Source: Geosiphon pyriformis (taxonomy: Eukaryota > Glomeromycota > Glomeromycetes > Archaeosporales > Geosiphonaceae). From it: a stretch of 64,000 bases of DNA. This document shows positions 13,770-26,391 of this stretch, piece after piece. Numbering within the stretch: position 1 is the stretch's first letter; every line of letters begins with the position of its first letter. The stretch covers positions 551,400 to 615,399 of the forward strand of contig JAAOMT010000372.1 in NCBI GenBank assembly GCA_016748015.1, in the 5' to 3' direction. A program made the position numbers and the translations under genes. Below the pieces are notes generated by a model, which was not told the DNA's origin, ran no database searches, and saw only the letters and a program-made list of their open reading frames with translations.

Positions 13770-14120
13770 AAAAGTTTTTAATTATCTCAAAAAATGTATT
13801 AAGAGTCATATTATTACAAATTGAACCAAACAATCAAGAATATTTAATTAAATATACCAATTAGAGTATTAGTATTACTAAAAAAATATATAGTGCTATT
13901 AATTTAGAATGTCTTACTATTTATTAGGCTGTACAAAACTAAAGACATTACCTTCATTAATTATTTAATTTATATACTGATTACAAAAAACTGATTTAGT
14001 TACTAAGCAAACCACAACTTAAAAAAAAATATACAAGATAAAATGCTTATTTGTAACAATTTTTATACAAAATATATTATAAAAAAGAAGCTAAAAACAC
14101 CAATATTAACAATTTGTCAA
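13770..14120 (+). pseudogene. Element A RNase H remnant
   Basis: Recognisable pieces include NLECLTIY followed by a stop and AVQN (the ECLAIVWAV motif), LFNLYTDYKKLI (the TDHKAL motif) and YKIYYKKEAKNTN (the end of the domain before the linker to integrase). Stops replace tryptophans. Confidence 0.8.
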
Positions 14121-14199
14121 AAATAACTCAAATTTAATAAACACAACTATCTATTAATAACTATACCAAAAAAAAACTATCTTGTTTAACATATACTTT

Positions 14200-15245
14200 A
14201 ATTTAATAATAGAACACTTTAACAAAAATGCTATTTTAAAAAAAACAATTAATTATATTATTGGCTCACAATATATAAAAACATTTTTGAATATGTCTTT
14301 AATTATAACTTCTGTTAAAAAAGAAAAAAAGCCAAAACAATAAAACCACTTTGATCTATTTCAATTGAAAATCTATTTAATAGAATTAGAATCAATTTAA
14401 TTGGACTTTTCTCCATTATCTTCAAAAAAAATTGTTATATTGTTATAGTTATAGATTATCTTATCAAATGACCAAAAGCTAGAATTATTCAAATAACAGA
14501 TATTAAAACAATAGTCGAATTTGTATATTAAAATCTTAATCCGCTAATATGAATGTTCAAAAAAATTATTATTTAACCAAAAAACTCATTTTATTAATAG
14601 TATGTTTGTTAAACTGAGCCAAAAATTTGGAATAAAATAACTATTATTATTAATATATTATTTTCAACAAATAGATTAGTAAAACAATTTAACTGAACAT
14701 TATGTAAAGCATTAACAAAAATAAGTTATGAAAATACACAAGAATAAAATCTATTTATATCTTTAATATTATTGGCATATTAAACATTAAAGCAAAATAC
14801 TATTCAATTTATATTATTTAAACACTATTTATTGAATAAAAATTATCTATTTTCTGTACTAAAACAATTACTAAAGAAAATTTTAAAGCTACTTTGCACC
14901 AAAAAAAATACTAATTTATAAAAACATTAGAAAACAATTATAAAACAGCAGCTAACAATATTAATAATATTTAAGAACAAAAAAAAAGACATAATTATTA
15001 TTTATTCAACCAACTAGTTAAATTTAAGATCAAAAATTGAGTATTGTTATATTATATTAAAGTTAAAAAACAATAAAATAAAAAGTTTGATCCAAAGTGG
15101 AACAGACTTTTTTACATACATAAAGTTTTAAATAATAAAACTTACAAATTACGATTAGAAAACAAAATTTTAAAGAAAACTGTTTATAGAAATTGTCTAA
15201 AAATTTATTATATTACACAAGAATTATTATCATTTATACTTTAAC
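14200..15245 (+). pseudogene. Element A integrase remnant with C-terminal domain
   Basis: The catalytic core is marked by IVIDYLIK, a stop in place of W, then PKARIIQITD near 14,440-14,500. The C-terminal part at about 15,060-15,240 reads KKFDPKWNRLFYIHKVL followed by YKLRLENKILKKTV, the SH3-like segment (FxPKWxGPY) typical of gypsy integrases. There is no open frame across the region. Confidence 0.78.
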
Positions 15246-15954
15246 TAAAAACACAAATTTTATTAATCAGATTGGAAAATATATTACGAGATCTAAAACC
15301 AATTATTATTATCAAACATAATCTATTTATGACAATTTGAATTATATAAAATAAAGATATAAATACTAAGAAGACAAAAAAAAAAGTTAATAGCATTTTT
15401 AATATAGACCTTTTAAACAAAATTTTGAAACTTTTTCAACAACTATTTAAAACAATTCAACAATTCACAATACCAATAGAAATCACAATTAATAAAAAAA
15501 GATATAATACAAAAATACAAGTAAGAAAAAAATGAGCAAAAGTTCAATTAAAACTGAATATTTTTATTCTTATAAATAATCAAATAAAAAAAAGATATGT
15601 GGTCTTATATGCTTGAAAAAATCAAAAAAGTTTTGAACAGATTAAACATAAAACCAGATACAAGAGATTAGACACCAAAAATTTTTGAAGCTTGAAAAAA
15701 AAGATTTCTACTAATCTATTGGTTTTTTAAAATTAAAAAAAAACCAGATCTATAGACACTATACCTAAATATTAATAAACAAATATTTAACAAAAAAGCT
15801 CTTAAACAAATTAAAAAATTTGTCAGAAAAAACAACTTAACACTATATTATAAAGCAACATATTAATTATATTTAATATTTAACACAACAATTGAACATT
15901 ATATTGAAAAAACAATTGTTACAGATACATATGATTTCATAGAAGCTTAATTCT
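15246..15954 (+). pseudogene. Unexplained coding-like segment between integrase and 3' LTR of A
   Basis: About 700 bp lie between the end of integrase and the polypurine tract. From about 15,480 a plus-strand frame can be followed with few stops and lysine-rich composition, including KRYNTKIQVRKK and ILINKYLTKKLLNKLKNL. I do not recognise it. It might be an extra gene downstream of integrase or an extended integrase tail. Confidence 0.35.
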
Positions 15955-15965
15955 AAAAAATAAAA
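15955..15965 (+). other. Polypurine tract of element A
   Basis: An A run broken by a single T directly abuts the 3' LTR. Element B has a purine run in the same place and the same upstream sequence AGCTTAAT, so the two families share this junction. Confidence 0.6.
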
Positions 15966-16909
15966 ATAATATTACTTAAATAGAAAAACCAATTCAAAAA
16001 CTATTAAAAAAATGTGATTAAAATATTATAAAACAAAATAACACAAAATAATATATAATAGCTTAGAGTAATATAAAATAATACATAATAATATAAAAAA
16101 GTACAGAATAACTAACTATAATATAAAATAATTAATTATAGTACAAAAAACAAAACAATAACAGAAATAATAAATAATAGCTAGTAATAACAAATAATTA
16201 AAAGCAATCTTATAAAACTAAAAAATATTTATAAAAACAAGTAGTTTTAGCAAATAAAAAAAAATAAAAAAAAGACAAAAACTCAAAACACTTTTTAGTT
16301 CATTTTTTCTATATTTTTATACTTATTATTAAATAAAATATTATTTAATCTACTTGTACATAATTTTAAAATTTGTGTTGTTAAAATCAAATTAATTGTT
16401 TTTTTTATTCTTCTTTTGGACCAGATACTATTAGCATAAAACAGCTTTAGAATCTTAATATCTTAAATCAATTGCTTTTAATTATAACGATTAACAATAT
16501 TATTTTTTTTTTTTTTATTTTTTTTTTATTTTTATATTTTTTTTTTCTTGATTTTTTCGTTTTTCTGGTGAAATAAAAATATTAAGAAAATTAACTATTT
16601 AGAAATAAATTTTTTAATAGTCTGGTAAAAAAGAAAAGTTTTTTCTAAGTTTAAATATTTATTTTATCTTGTTAGCTTACCAAAAAAATAAAAAACCAAT
16701 TTCAAACTTTAGTAATTATACTTGACTAATTTAGAGAAAATAAGTTATATACACTAAATTGCAGACAGTTAAATCATATTTCTGTGTTTTATAATCAAAG
16801 AACTTTATAAGCAAATTTATATTTACTAAAAACTTTTAGAGATTAATAATTTTAATTTGGTTTTTATACTAAATATTACTATTATATATTATTAAGTTTA
16901 CTCATAACA
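15966..16909 (+). repeat. 3' LTR of element A
   Basis: Direct repeat of 7533-8525, about 50 bp shorter, preceded by the polypurine tract and followed by the ATAAG duplication. It ends in CATAACA, keeping the canonical terminal CA. Confidence 0.88.
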
Positions 16910-16914
16910 ATAAG
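16910..16914. repeat. Target-site duplication of element A, right copy
   Basis: ATAAG, identical to 7528-7532. Confidence 0.75.
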
Positions 16915-17661
16915 TTTTTTTTTTCTTTGACAACTATTACAAGATTTTATATATTGTTTAATATCTTTTTGCATATAGGACCAAAAATAATATTTAAGTG
17001 TTTTTTTAATTGTATTATTTTTCTTAAATATGTTAATAAAAGTCTATATATATGTTATATAAAATTGTTTTTTTTGGTTTGTTGTATAAATCTGAGTAAA
17101 TTATTTAAATTTTGGTAATTTCAATAATAAATTTTGTTGTAATATAAAAAATATAGTTCTGCTTGGTATTGTAATTAGTGTTTTTCAACTAAAAACCAAT
17201 TTTTTAGTATTGTAAAAGTCTTTAAATAGATTTTAATATTGTTGTATTTATTAAAATTTATTGTTTTATTGTTGATTATTAGTTAAATTAATAAATTATT
17301 GGTGTTATTTCTAATTTTGCTTTATTTTTAAAAGACTATTAACTTTTGTGTGTAATTTTTTAGGTTTATAGTAAATAATATATTTGTAATTAGCTAAAAA
17401 GTCAGTTTATTAAAATTATTTAATACTAAATTCTGCATTTTTTTGTTAAATTATTTAAGACCAATATTATTAGTAATAATATTAAATTTTAATTCTTTTT
17501 ATTATTATAAGTGTCTTTTTTTTAGAGATTATACTATAATTAATTTTTAATATAGTCTTATATCAAATAATAATACTAGAAATTATTTAATTGTAATATA
17601 AAAATAAATATATTAGTCTTAATAAAAGCCATTTTTGATTAAGTTAAATTTTTGTTTGATA
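16910..17661 (-). pseudogene. Element C middle part: end of RNase H and integrase zinc domain
   Basis: On the minus strand, 17,400-17,290 gives TDFLANYKYIIYYKPKKLHT (end of RNase H, with the gypsy YRPGKLN motif), and 17,060-16,912 gives FWSYMQKDIKQYIKSCNSC followed by QRKKKL, the integrase HHCC zinc-binding region. Its left end meets element A and its right end meets element B, so it is the strip of C left between the two insertions. QRKKKL joins directly to IELLNSI at 7532. Confidence 0.82.
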
Positions 17662-18340
17662 GATTACTACTATTTTTTTATTTAAAAATCTAAAAGTTAG
17701 CTTAGTAAGTTGTCTTAATTTCTAATAAGTATTAAATAATTTCTTTAATAAGTGTTCTTTTATTTAATTTAATATATTGTGTAATATTTCTGTCAAAATT
17801 GCTATTGATAGTTATTGTTATATTAGTCTTTCAAAAAAAATTAGTATCTGAAAATAATTTTGATTAGAAATTATTTTTTCAAAACATAAAGAAATTATTC
17901 CAGATTTTTAAATTGACTATTAATTTTGGCCAAAATATTATTATAAATAGATTTTATATAATTGTATATAGTTGCTATTTTTCTGATGTGTTCTTAATTT
18001 TGTGTAGATATTTTGTTGTTTTTAATAATAAAAAATAGTGATAAAAAAGATTTAACAGTCTTTTTTGTAGTTTGAATTATAAAAGTAAAAAATTTTCAAT
18101 TTTATTAATTTTAATGACAATGAATATTATAATACAAAAATTAAAAAGTACATTTTTCAGCTTTTTTTAAAATTATTATTTAATTTCTTTCTTTTTATTT
18201 TGTTTAATTGATTTCTTTTTACTCTGTTTTTTTTAGTTAGAAAGCTATTATATATATATATTTTAAATTATATATAATTATGTCTATTTTAATTAATTAA
18301 TGAGTAATTATCAAACTATTAAGTCTTTTATTTAACTGTA
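17662..18340 (-). repeat. Element B 3' LTR, distal part
   Basis: Matches 26,392-27,275 in the same orientation, including a shared TATATATATATATTT tract and TTTTAATTAATTAATGA. The right copy has about 170 bp extra around 26,570-26,740. Homology ends at about 18,335-18,340, in the middle of the LTR. Confidence 0.8.
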
Positions 18341-18344
18341 AATG

Positions 18345-18700
18345 CTTTTTAACTTATTTTGTTATAATAAAATAAAGAAAAAAAAACACATAGTTATATA
18401 TGTTAATAGAGGCTTAAATATAGCTGAAAAAAACTACATTGTTTACAAAATTAAATGTTTTATAATTATATAAGCTGTAAAATATTTTTGATAATATTTA
18501 CTATGTAACTTTTTTAATATTATTACAGATTACAAAAGTTTTATCTGGCTAATAACAAAAACCTATTGAAAAAATGTTATATCAGATAAATTACTTTACT
18601 ACAATCTTATATATACAATATTATTTATAAAAAAAAAACCAAAAACACTAATACTAACTGTTTGTTTTAAATAAATTACCAAGAATTCTTAACAACTCGA
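18345..18700 (+). pseudogene. Element B RNase H, C-terminal half (inverted)
   Basis: Plus-strand translation gives HIVIYVNRGLNIAEKNY (the ISYASRTLNxAEKNY motif) and NFFNIITDYKSFIWLITK (the TDHKSLxWL motif). The N-terminal half of this domain lies on the minus strand at 21,100-21,004. Confidence 0.8.
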
Positions 18701-18889
18701 TTAAAATAAACATTAAAACACACCAACATCTAATATATTATCTTATAACTTTCTAATTATTAACAAAATTATTGTTAAAAGAATAAACAAAAATTCAGAA
18801 ACAAGTTAAATATTACTTGATTAAAAATAATATATTATATTAATACTATTAATATAATTTATTTACAATAATTACTAAAAATAAAAAAA

Positions 18890-19450
18890 AATTATCCTTT
18901 ATAACATGTATTTAGATTTGAATATAGAATACTTTGCAAAAATAGCCACAATTCAATAGACAATTAGTCTATACTACTGGCCAAAAATACAGACTAATAT
19001 TATTTAATATATTTGCAACTACAATATATGTCAAAAAAGAGAAGAATTAAAAGTAATTAAACTATTAAAACCTATTAAAATAGGAGTATTATTTAATAAA
19101 ATAAGAATTAATCTAGTAAAATTACGAATTATTATTACTAAAGAGAATTAAAATATTGTAGTTGCTGTAGATTACTTAACAAAATGGCCAAAAGCAAAAG
19201 CTATTAAAACCACAGATGCTAAATTAATTATTAATTTCATGTATAAAGATTTGATTTGTAAATATAGCTATCTAAAAAAGCTACTTTTAAATCAAAAAAC
19301 TCACTTTGTAAATAATTTGTTTACTAAAATCAGCCAATGTTTTGAGATAAAACAGTCTTTTTTATTATTTTACCATATATAAACAAATAGATTAGTAAAA
19401 TATTTTAATAAAATACTATGTAAATTATTTATAAAAATAAGTAATAAAAT
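18890..19450 (+). pseudogene. Element B integrase remnant (inverted)
   Basis: This is the best-preserved integrase in the window. YYWPKIQTNII, a stop, then YICNYNICQKR is the zinc-binding region; VVAVDYLTKWPKAKAIKTTD is intact at 19,160-19,220, then KTHFVNNLFTKIS and NRLVKYFNK. Stops elsewhere abolish function. Confidence 0.85.
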
Positions 19451-20807
19451 AAAATAAGAATAGAACTTAATTATCTTTTTAGTTTTATTGCTTATTGAAT
19501 ACTAAAACAAAACACTACAAAATATCACAATATTCAAATTAATATGTGGAAAAAATATTATGTTACTAATAAAACTAATAATAAATACTTATTCAACAAA
19601 ACCAATAAATAAAAGCAACTTAAAAATTATTAAAAAAACTAAAAAACAATTACTAATATACAACTAATAATATTAAATACTCTCAAAAACAACAGAAAGT
19701 CCAACAAAACAGCAAACTTTTAGAACAACTTATTATTTACAAAATAGAAAACAAAGTTTTATTACATTAAACAAAAACAAAAAAACAATTAAGTGGAAAA
19801 TTTAAATAAATAGGATAAATTTTTTTATGTCTACAATGTTTTGAATAATAATATATAAGTATATCTAAGTAAAAAAATTTTGAAGAAAGTTGTACACAAT
19901 AACTGATTAAAAATTTATTGTCAACAACAATTATCTAATCTGTTAATGTTCAAATTAAGAACACATATACCAATTATATGTTTTAATCAAATATTATAAA
20001 ACTTGAAACCAATAATAATTATTAAACATTACTTAAAAAACAATTAATTTAATTAACTACATTTTAGTTATTATCATTAATATTTAAAAAGAAATTAAAA
20101 CAATACCAAAAATAGTTAAAAAAATCAGAAACATCAAATTATTAAAGGTTTTTTTTAATTTTTATATATAAAAATAATTTATTTAGTTATTTATTTATTT
20201 ATTTTATCATAAATATACCTAAAAATACTATAAATACTTTCTAATTTTTATTTTAGCTACTACAAAAAAATAATTCTCCATTAAAAATTATTCTTAATAA
20301 TTCTAAAATATTATATAGAAAAAAATCTAACTATACAAGAAAATAAATTAAACACAAACTATTTTAATCTTTATTATAAGAAATAAAAAAGTGCCAACAT
20401 ATTAATTGATAAAATCATGAAAAATTTTAGCTCTTAAAAAATACACTACTTAAAAAAAAAAAAACTTAATTGTTTCTCTTTATTATATATATTTTATAAT
20501 AACTATACAGCTAAAAAAACAGCAAGAAATTTGACAAAACAAATCTTTAAAAATTCAAAGAATTAACTAAAAAAACAACTTTAAATACTATTTTAAAACA
20601 GTATACTAATTCTATATACTGTTTTAACATTGTTTAAAAATATTATTAACAAACAAAATAAACATACTTATTCTTAATAAATTGAAAGACTTATAAATAA
20701 TAAATTTCAAGACTTACAAAAATAAATAGTCTAAACAAGTATGCAAATCTTTATGTTAAATATTAATATTTGATAAATACACATCAATTTTAATAAAGCT
20801 TAATCTT
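19451..20807 (+). pseudogene. Element B integrase tail and unexplained 3' region (inverted)
   Basis: Downstream of the integrase core the plus strand stays A-rich with many stops. I could not place a C-terminal integrase domain with confidence. As in element A there is a long interval before the polypurine tract. Confidence 0.4.
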
Positions 20808-20816
20808 AAAAGAAAA
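20808..20816 (+). other. Polypurine tract of element B (inverted)
   Basis: The run AAAAGAAAA directly precedes the LTR start ATAATATTAC and follows AGCTTAATCTT, as in element A. Confidence 0.6.
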
Positions 20817-20998
20817 ATAATATTACTTAATCAAAATTAACAAAAATCAAAAATAATAATATCATAAATATTAAGCAATTATTAAATAATAATATAAATA
20901 GTACAAATCAACAAATAAAATTCGAAAACATAATATGTATACAATAATATACAAAATATACACAAATATATTCAATTAATGTGATTATAAACACGTAA
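20817..20998 (+). repeat. Element B 3' LTR, proximal part (inverted)
   Basis: Reverse-complement match to 27,456-27,276, sharing ATAATATTA(C/T)T, AAAAATCAAAAATAATAAT and ATTATTAAATAATA. Homology ends at about 20,998 within GTAA, complementary to the break at 18,340. Confidence 0.8.
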
Positions 20999-21003
20999 CA
21001 CTC

Positions 21004-21800
21004 AAATTTGTTTTGGAAACATTAGTTGTAAATACAAATTTTTTGGTAAAGTTAGAATATACTAAAATTAAGACTTTAATGAGTTTTTGCTTTAAATAGT
21101 TAAATGCTTATTTTTGAATTTTATTTTATTTTTGTCTTGTATTTTTAACTAATAATTGATTTAGAGATTAAGCCACTATTAAAAAGTTTTTTACAAATTT
21201 TTAGTAGTATAAGGTAAGTCTTAAAAATTCTCAAAATTTAGTTAAATTTTGAGAACAAAAAAATTTTTTGATCTTAATTTTTGCAGAGTTGGGTTTTATT
21301 TTATTTTTTTTAATTATGTATCTTAAAAAAATAAGTTGTGATTTTTCAAAGAAGCATATTTTAGAGTTAAGTTTTAATTTAGCAGATTCAAATTTTTAAA
21401 AACTTGTTACAGATATTTAAAATAGTTTTTAAATATTAAAGAGAACACATTTGTGTTATTTAGATAGACCATAATTAATTTTCACAAAATTCTAAAGTAA
21501 ATAATATCTATTAGCTTTTGGAATATTGCAAAGGCATTAGTTAATCCAAATAACATTATATTAAATTTGTAATTGCCATTTTGAATTATAAAAGTGGTTT
21601 TTTCTTGGTTATTAAAATCTACGACTACTTGTTAATATTTATTAGCAAGATCTAAGATTGAAAACTATTTGAATTTACATAGGATATCTAAGATTTCATT
21701 AATTTGTAATATTTTCGTAATATTATTAAGTTTTTTATAATTAACACATAATTTGATTTTTTAGTTTTTTTTTATATTAGTATAATAAATAAGAACTATA
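21004..21800 (-). pseudogene. Element B reverse transcriptase and RNase H start
   Basis: On the minus strand: CVNYKNLNNIT, FSILDLANKY then a stop and QVVVDF, EKTTFIIQNGNYKFNIM, LFGLTNAFAIFQKLID, VYLNNTNVFS (catalytic box with D to N changes), and, nearest the breakpoint, AFNYLKQKLIKVLILVYSNF and FVFTTNVSKTNLS, the start of RNase H. The domain stops abruptly at about 21,004. Confidence 0.84.
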
Positions 21801-24800
21801 GGCTTATAGAAAGTTATATAAGTTTATTTTTTAACATTTAATTGATTTTTTTTTTATAGAATTATGTTTGAATAATAATATTTAGTAAGTTATTGTTTAA
21901 TATATAGTGTGTCTCTTATATGAGTTTGATGATAAACCAAGTTGGTTTGACCAAATTCATTTTCTTTGGCAAAAATATTTGAATATTTTAAAATAAATGC
22001 TTTCAATTGTCTTTGTTAAACAGAGTTTAATAATCTAAAATTGAGCTTAATTAACTATTTATTAATTATTTAATAATATTTAATATTTGGCTTAAATAAA
22101 GTTGATTCAGTTTTGCAATATAAAACCAATTAAGAAAAATCAAAAAAATTTTGAAGTTTATGTTAATTAGTAATGTTTGTATTTAAATATCTTAGAATCA
22201 TATTTTCAATTAAGTATATAATTTTTTCAAATAAATTGTGAATAGACATTTTTATTTACAGATAACTATAACATAATATGTACAGATTGATAAAACTAAT
22301 TGAGAATTGTTTACAAAAGATAGCATAAAACTCAAATAAAAATTTTTTTTCTATTGCTTTCTTATATGTGTTAAATAAATATATTTTAAAGAGTGATATT
22401 GTAATTATTTTATTAATTTAGATAATTTTAAGTTTTTCTGCATTATTTCTATATAGTTAATAGATAGAGTAACTGTCTTTATAAAACCAAAATTTTGGGT
22501 TTTGTATTTGGCCTTTTTTAGCTTTTTTAAAATTTTGGTAATAATTAACCTGTCAATTTCGAGTAAAAATAAGAAAATTGTTTGTACAACTTTTTTTTTT
22601 GGTTTAATTACATATGATTGGTTTAATTTATTGTATAATAGAACTATAAATTTTTTTTTTAATATTGATTTTTTTTTGATTAAGTTAGATTAAAAAACTA
22701 TTTGTATTATAGTTTTTGTGATATTTCAAATGCTATTTTTAGATTGACCATAATAATGGCAAAAGATTTTAATATTAGTGTTTGATTTTTGATATATTAA
22801 AGATTAAATTGAGTATTGTTTAGATATACTTGGTTTAATAAAATTTTTTGATTATTATTGAGAAAACATTTGATATTCAGTTTTTGTCAGAAATTGATAG
22901 AGATATATAAGTTGTTTGCTAGCATTTTTAATGTATATAAAGTTTTATTTTGTGCTTTAAAGTCTGGATAATTTCCAAGTTGAATTATTTTCTCTAATAG
23001 TTTGAATTAGAATTAACAATTAAAATACCATTGTAATTGATAAAAAATTAAACAGTTTTTATACAAATAAGTATTAATCTGTACAAAATATTGTTTTTGT
23101 TCTTTTTATGTTGAACAAAGTTCCTATTAATAATCTTGAAATTTTTGTAACGGATCTAAGAAATTGTATCTAGCAACTTTTTTGATTACTTCTGAAAGTG
23201 CTTTTTAATTTCGAATTTCTTTGGCTGTTTTGTTTTATATGCTTGTTTTGGTCATATTATATAGTTGTTTAATATTATGTAAGTAATAATATATACAATT
23301 AAGAGCTCTATTATAAACAACTTTAAAAAGAGTTCTTTTTTTTATTTAATTGATTATAAGAATAGTGTATTAACAAGTAAAATTACATGTAACTCCTTTA
23401 AATTGCATATTAATTCAGTTGTATTTATCAAATAAATTTTTTTTACAAATAATACAAGAAGTCTTATTCTATTTTTTTTATTGTTTTCAATATTTGTACA
23501 TTTTTTTATGATATTAGTTACAATAATAGTAAATAATTTGTTGATTATTTTTGCATAAAATAATATAAATAGTCATAAAAGATAATTTTTTTTAACAAAC
23601 TAAATATTGTAGTTTTAGTTGATGATTTTAGTAATATTGAGAGCAAAAAAAGTAAGATAATATAAAATTAAAAGTTTTATTATTCTACATAAAAACAAAT
23701 AATAATTTTTTATAATTATTTTTGTTTTATGTAATCTAATATGCTTTAATAGTATTTGTTTTTAATGTTTTTTTAAATTTGAACTAAGATAGCTTGTTTG
23801 TATTAGGATTTTTTTTAAAATGTCTATATATAGCAGATATTTTTGTGTATTATTCCTAATATATTAGCTGTAATTTTTAAATTGATCAATTCAAAGTGGT
23901 ATTTTTTTTCTAACCAATTATTTTTAATTAGTGCTTAATATTTTAGTAAAGATAATTATTTTGTTTATGTTGAAAAAAAAAAGTTAATTTTTTTAATTGA
24001 CATTTTTTGGCTTTATTAACAGTAATAATAAAAGTGTTGATATTTTTATTAATCTGTTAATTTAATTGGTTTATTAATTAAAGAGTAATAATATTTTCTG
24101 TTGATCTGCTGTTTAAGACCAGTTTAATGAATTTATTATTTATTTTTGTTTCAATATACATAATAATAATTGGTTTATTTTCATTTAATATAACTTTATT
24201 AAATAAAATAAAAGTAGATTTTTTTTTAAGATCAAAAAAAATATAGCTGTTAAGATTTTATTATTGGTAATAATAGTAGAAAAAATTATATTAATGTTTT
24301 TACAAGTAATAATAATAGTGTTTTCAATAATACTTATGTTTTGATTTTTGTAAGATATTATATTATGAAAATTTAATAGTTCTAATAAGTTAAGAAATAT
24401 TTATTAATAATATATAGATGTATTATATTGTCTATTATTATTTTGACTTGAATTTTGTGATATTATTGTATTTACTGCTGGCTGATTTAAGAAATTTGGA
24501 TTTGAAAATGGATAATATTTTTTCTAATTTAAGTTTTAAGAACATAATCTAAGAGTTGGTAATTGTCACAGTTGTTATAGTTAAAACTAAGTATTGTGAT
24601 TAAACTAAATTTTGCTGTTATAATGATTATTGTTAAGAATATTGTTAAATTAGTATTGAGTATTGATTTTAAGATATTATGTATTGATTGTTAGAAGATA
24701 GATTTTATAAATTGTTTTTTTACAAGTTTTAATAAGACTGTAGTAATTAATATTTAGCTTTAATATGTTTGTATTTTTGGTAATAATAATACATAAGTAT

Positions 24801-26378
24801 ATTCTGTTAATTTTTATTTTGGTTTAATAGTCATAATTTTGGAAAAATGTTTGGTTTTATATAGTAATTATCAATAATAATTTGGTTCTTAAGGCTTGGT
24901 ATTGACAAGATAATTTTCTATTTTTTGAGTTAATTTTTCTTTGAATTGAGTAATTTTGTTTTTAAGTTTTTTGGTATTATTATTATTTATTATTAAGTTA
25001 ATAATTTTATTGTAATTAGCTTTTTCTTTGGCTGACTCAATATCTTAGGCTAATATAACAACTTAAAGTAAATCTTCCAAGTGTTGTAGTTTTATTCATT
25101 TTAGAATACTATTTTTTAATCTTTTTGCAAACTGATTAAAAATCTAAAAGACTATATAATAATTGTTTTTTATGACTTTAATTTGTTGTAAAACACAATT
25201 AAATCTACTAAAGTATTTAGTTACTGTTTTATTAAGCTGTTATTTAATAGTACTGAATTTGTTTTGAAGTTTAATAATAATGTTAAAATTACAGAAATAT
25301 TTTAGAAATGCATTTTAAAAATGTATTTTATAATTATGTTAAAGTGTTGGATTTGGAATCCAAATTCTGATATTAAGAGTTAATTGTATTTTTTAGGAAA
25401 AAGAATAAGATTTAAAGACTGTAGACTTCATTCTAATTATTTACTAAAATTGTTTTTTGTGCTTTTTTGATCTAAGTATAAACATCTTTTTTTTCTTTAG
25501 TAAAATTAATTAATTTTGCAATATAAAAAGTGGTTATCTCTTAAAAATTTACAGATATTTAAATAAAAAAAACTATAAATTTTAATTTTAATTTACTTGA
25601 AGATTTTTTTTATTTTTTCTGGTATGCTGTTTTTAGATTTAAGGTTAGGTTTAGGTTTAGATTCAAATTTTTAAGCAGTCTGAAAGTTTGATTATAGAAG
25701 TAGTAGATTTAAAAATTGTAATAAATATCTCTTTAAAATAAGTTTTTTTCTAAATAAAATGTATACATAGTTAAAAATTTGGGAAGTTGTTTTTATAATA
25801 GATGAAAATATATTTCTTAATAATATGTTAATTTGGTTATTTAGTAATAAATAGTAAGATAAAACTTTTAATAATATAACTAAAGCTTTTTATATAATAA
25901 AATTAGTATTTGTTATTAATCTATGTTTTCTTAATAAGGTGTTTGTACTGAGATTTTTAGTTTTTGTTGGTTATTTTAATTATTGTTTTTTTTTTGTTTT
26001 TGTTAAAAGTAAGTAAGAAATTTTGTCAAATGTATTTTTTAATTTTTTAATATATTTATACCAAAATTATTAAAAATAATTGTATGCTAAATAGCATAGT
26101 ATGTAAAATTAATTTTTGATATAGGCTTTATTTTTGTTCTTGAAGTTTTGGGTCTTATTCCAATAAGTATTAAATTAAATAATACATATAATAGTTGAAA
26201 ATTAATTCAGCTAAAGAATAATTATTAAATAATTTCAATCTTTTTTAAAATTAATAATATAGATTTTGACTAAAAAAATTAGTAAGTATTGCTTGTTTTA
26301 CTACTTTAATTTACTAATTTATATAATTAATTATTAATAAGATTTAGATAGCTTGAATAAATTAAAATTAGATTTTAC
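21801..26378 (-). pseudogene. Element B interior: expected gag-protease region
   Basis: T-rich on the plus strand, as expected for a decayed minus-strand gene. Many stops. I could not identify capsid or protease motifs. The stretch lies between the primer-binding site at 26,379-26,391 and reverse transcriptase. Confidence 0.45.
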
Positions 26379-26391
26379 AGAAAGTATTAAA
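26379..26391 (-). other. Primer-binding site of element B (probable)
   Basis: The plus-strand bases AGAAAGTATTAAA next to the LTR end correspond to GGAGAGCACCAAA at the same position in element C, with only transitions between them. Confidence 0.5.

Larger units (their letters stand above)
7533..16909 (+). mobile_element. Element A: complete but decayed Ty3/gypsy LTR retrotransposon
   Basis: Two direct repeats of about 0.95-1 kb bound a 7.4-kb interior that encodes, in order on the plus strand, reverse transcriptase, RNase H and integrase, the Ty3/gypsy (Metaviridae) order. The element is flanked by the 5-bp repeat ATAAG (7528-7532 and 16,910-16,914) and lies inside the integrase gene of element C in opposite orientation. 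The interior from about 8550 to 12,900 should hold gag and protease but is too altered for me to place them. All reading frames are broken by stops, mostly at expected W and Q positions, so the element is non-autonomous and dead. Confidence 0.9.
18341..21000 (+). other. Inverted segment of element B
   Basis: One end (18,345) starts in the middle of RNase H on the plus strand and the other (about 20,998) stops in the middle of an LTR whose missing part lies at 18,340 on the other strand. Both the RNase H domain and the 3' LTR are cut at these two points and both are restored by a single inversion. Confidence 0.8.

Noticed and set aside
12960-15240. Alternative genetic code in which TGA means tryptophan
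   Set aside because: TAA and TAG occur at the same tryptophan and glutamine positions, D to N changes accompany them, and the intact genes use TGG for tryptophan and TGA as stop (for example at 50,684-50,686).
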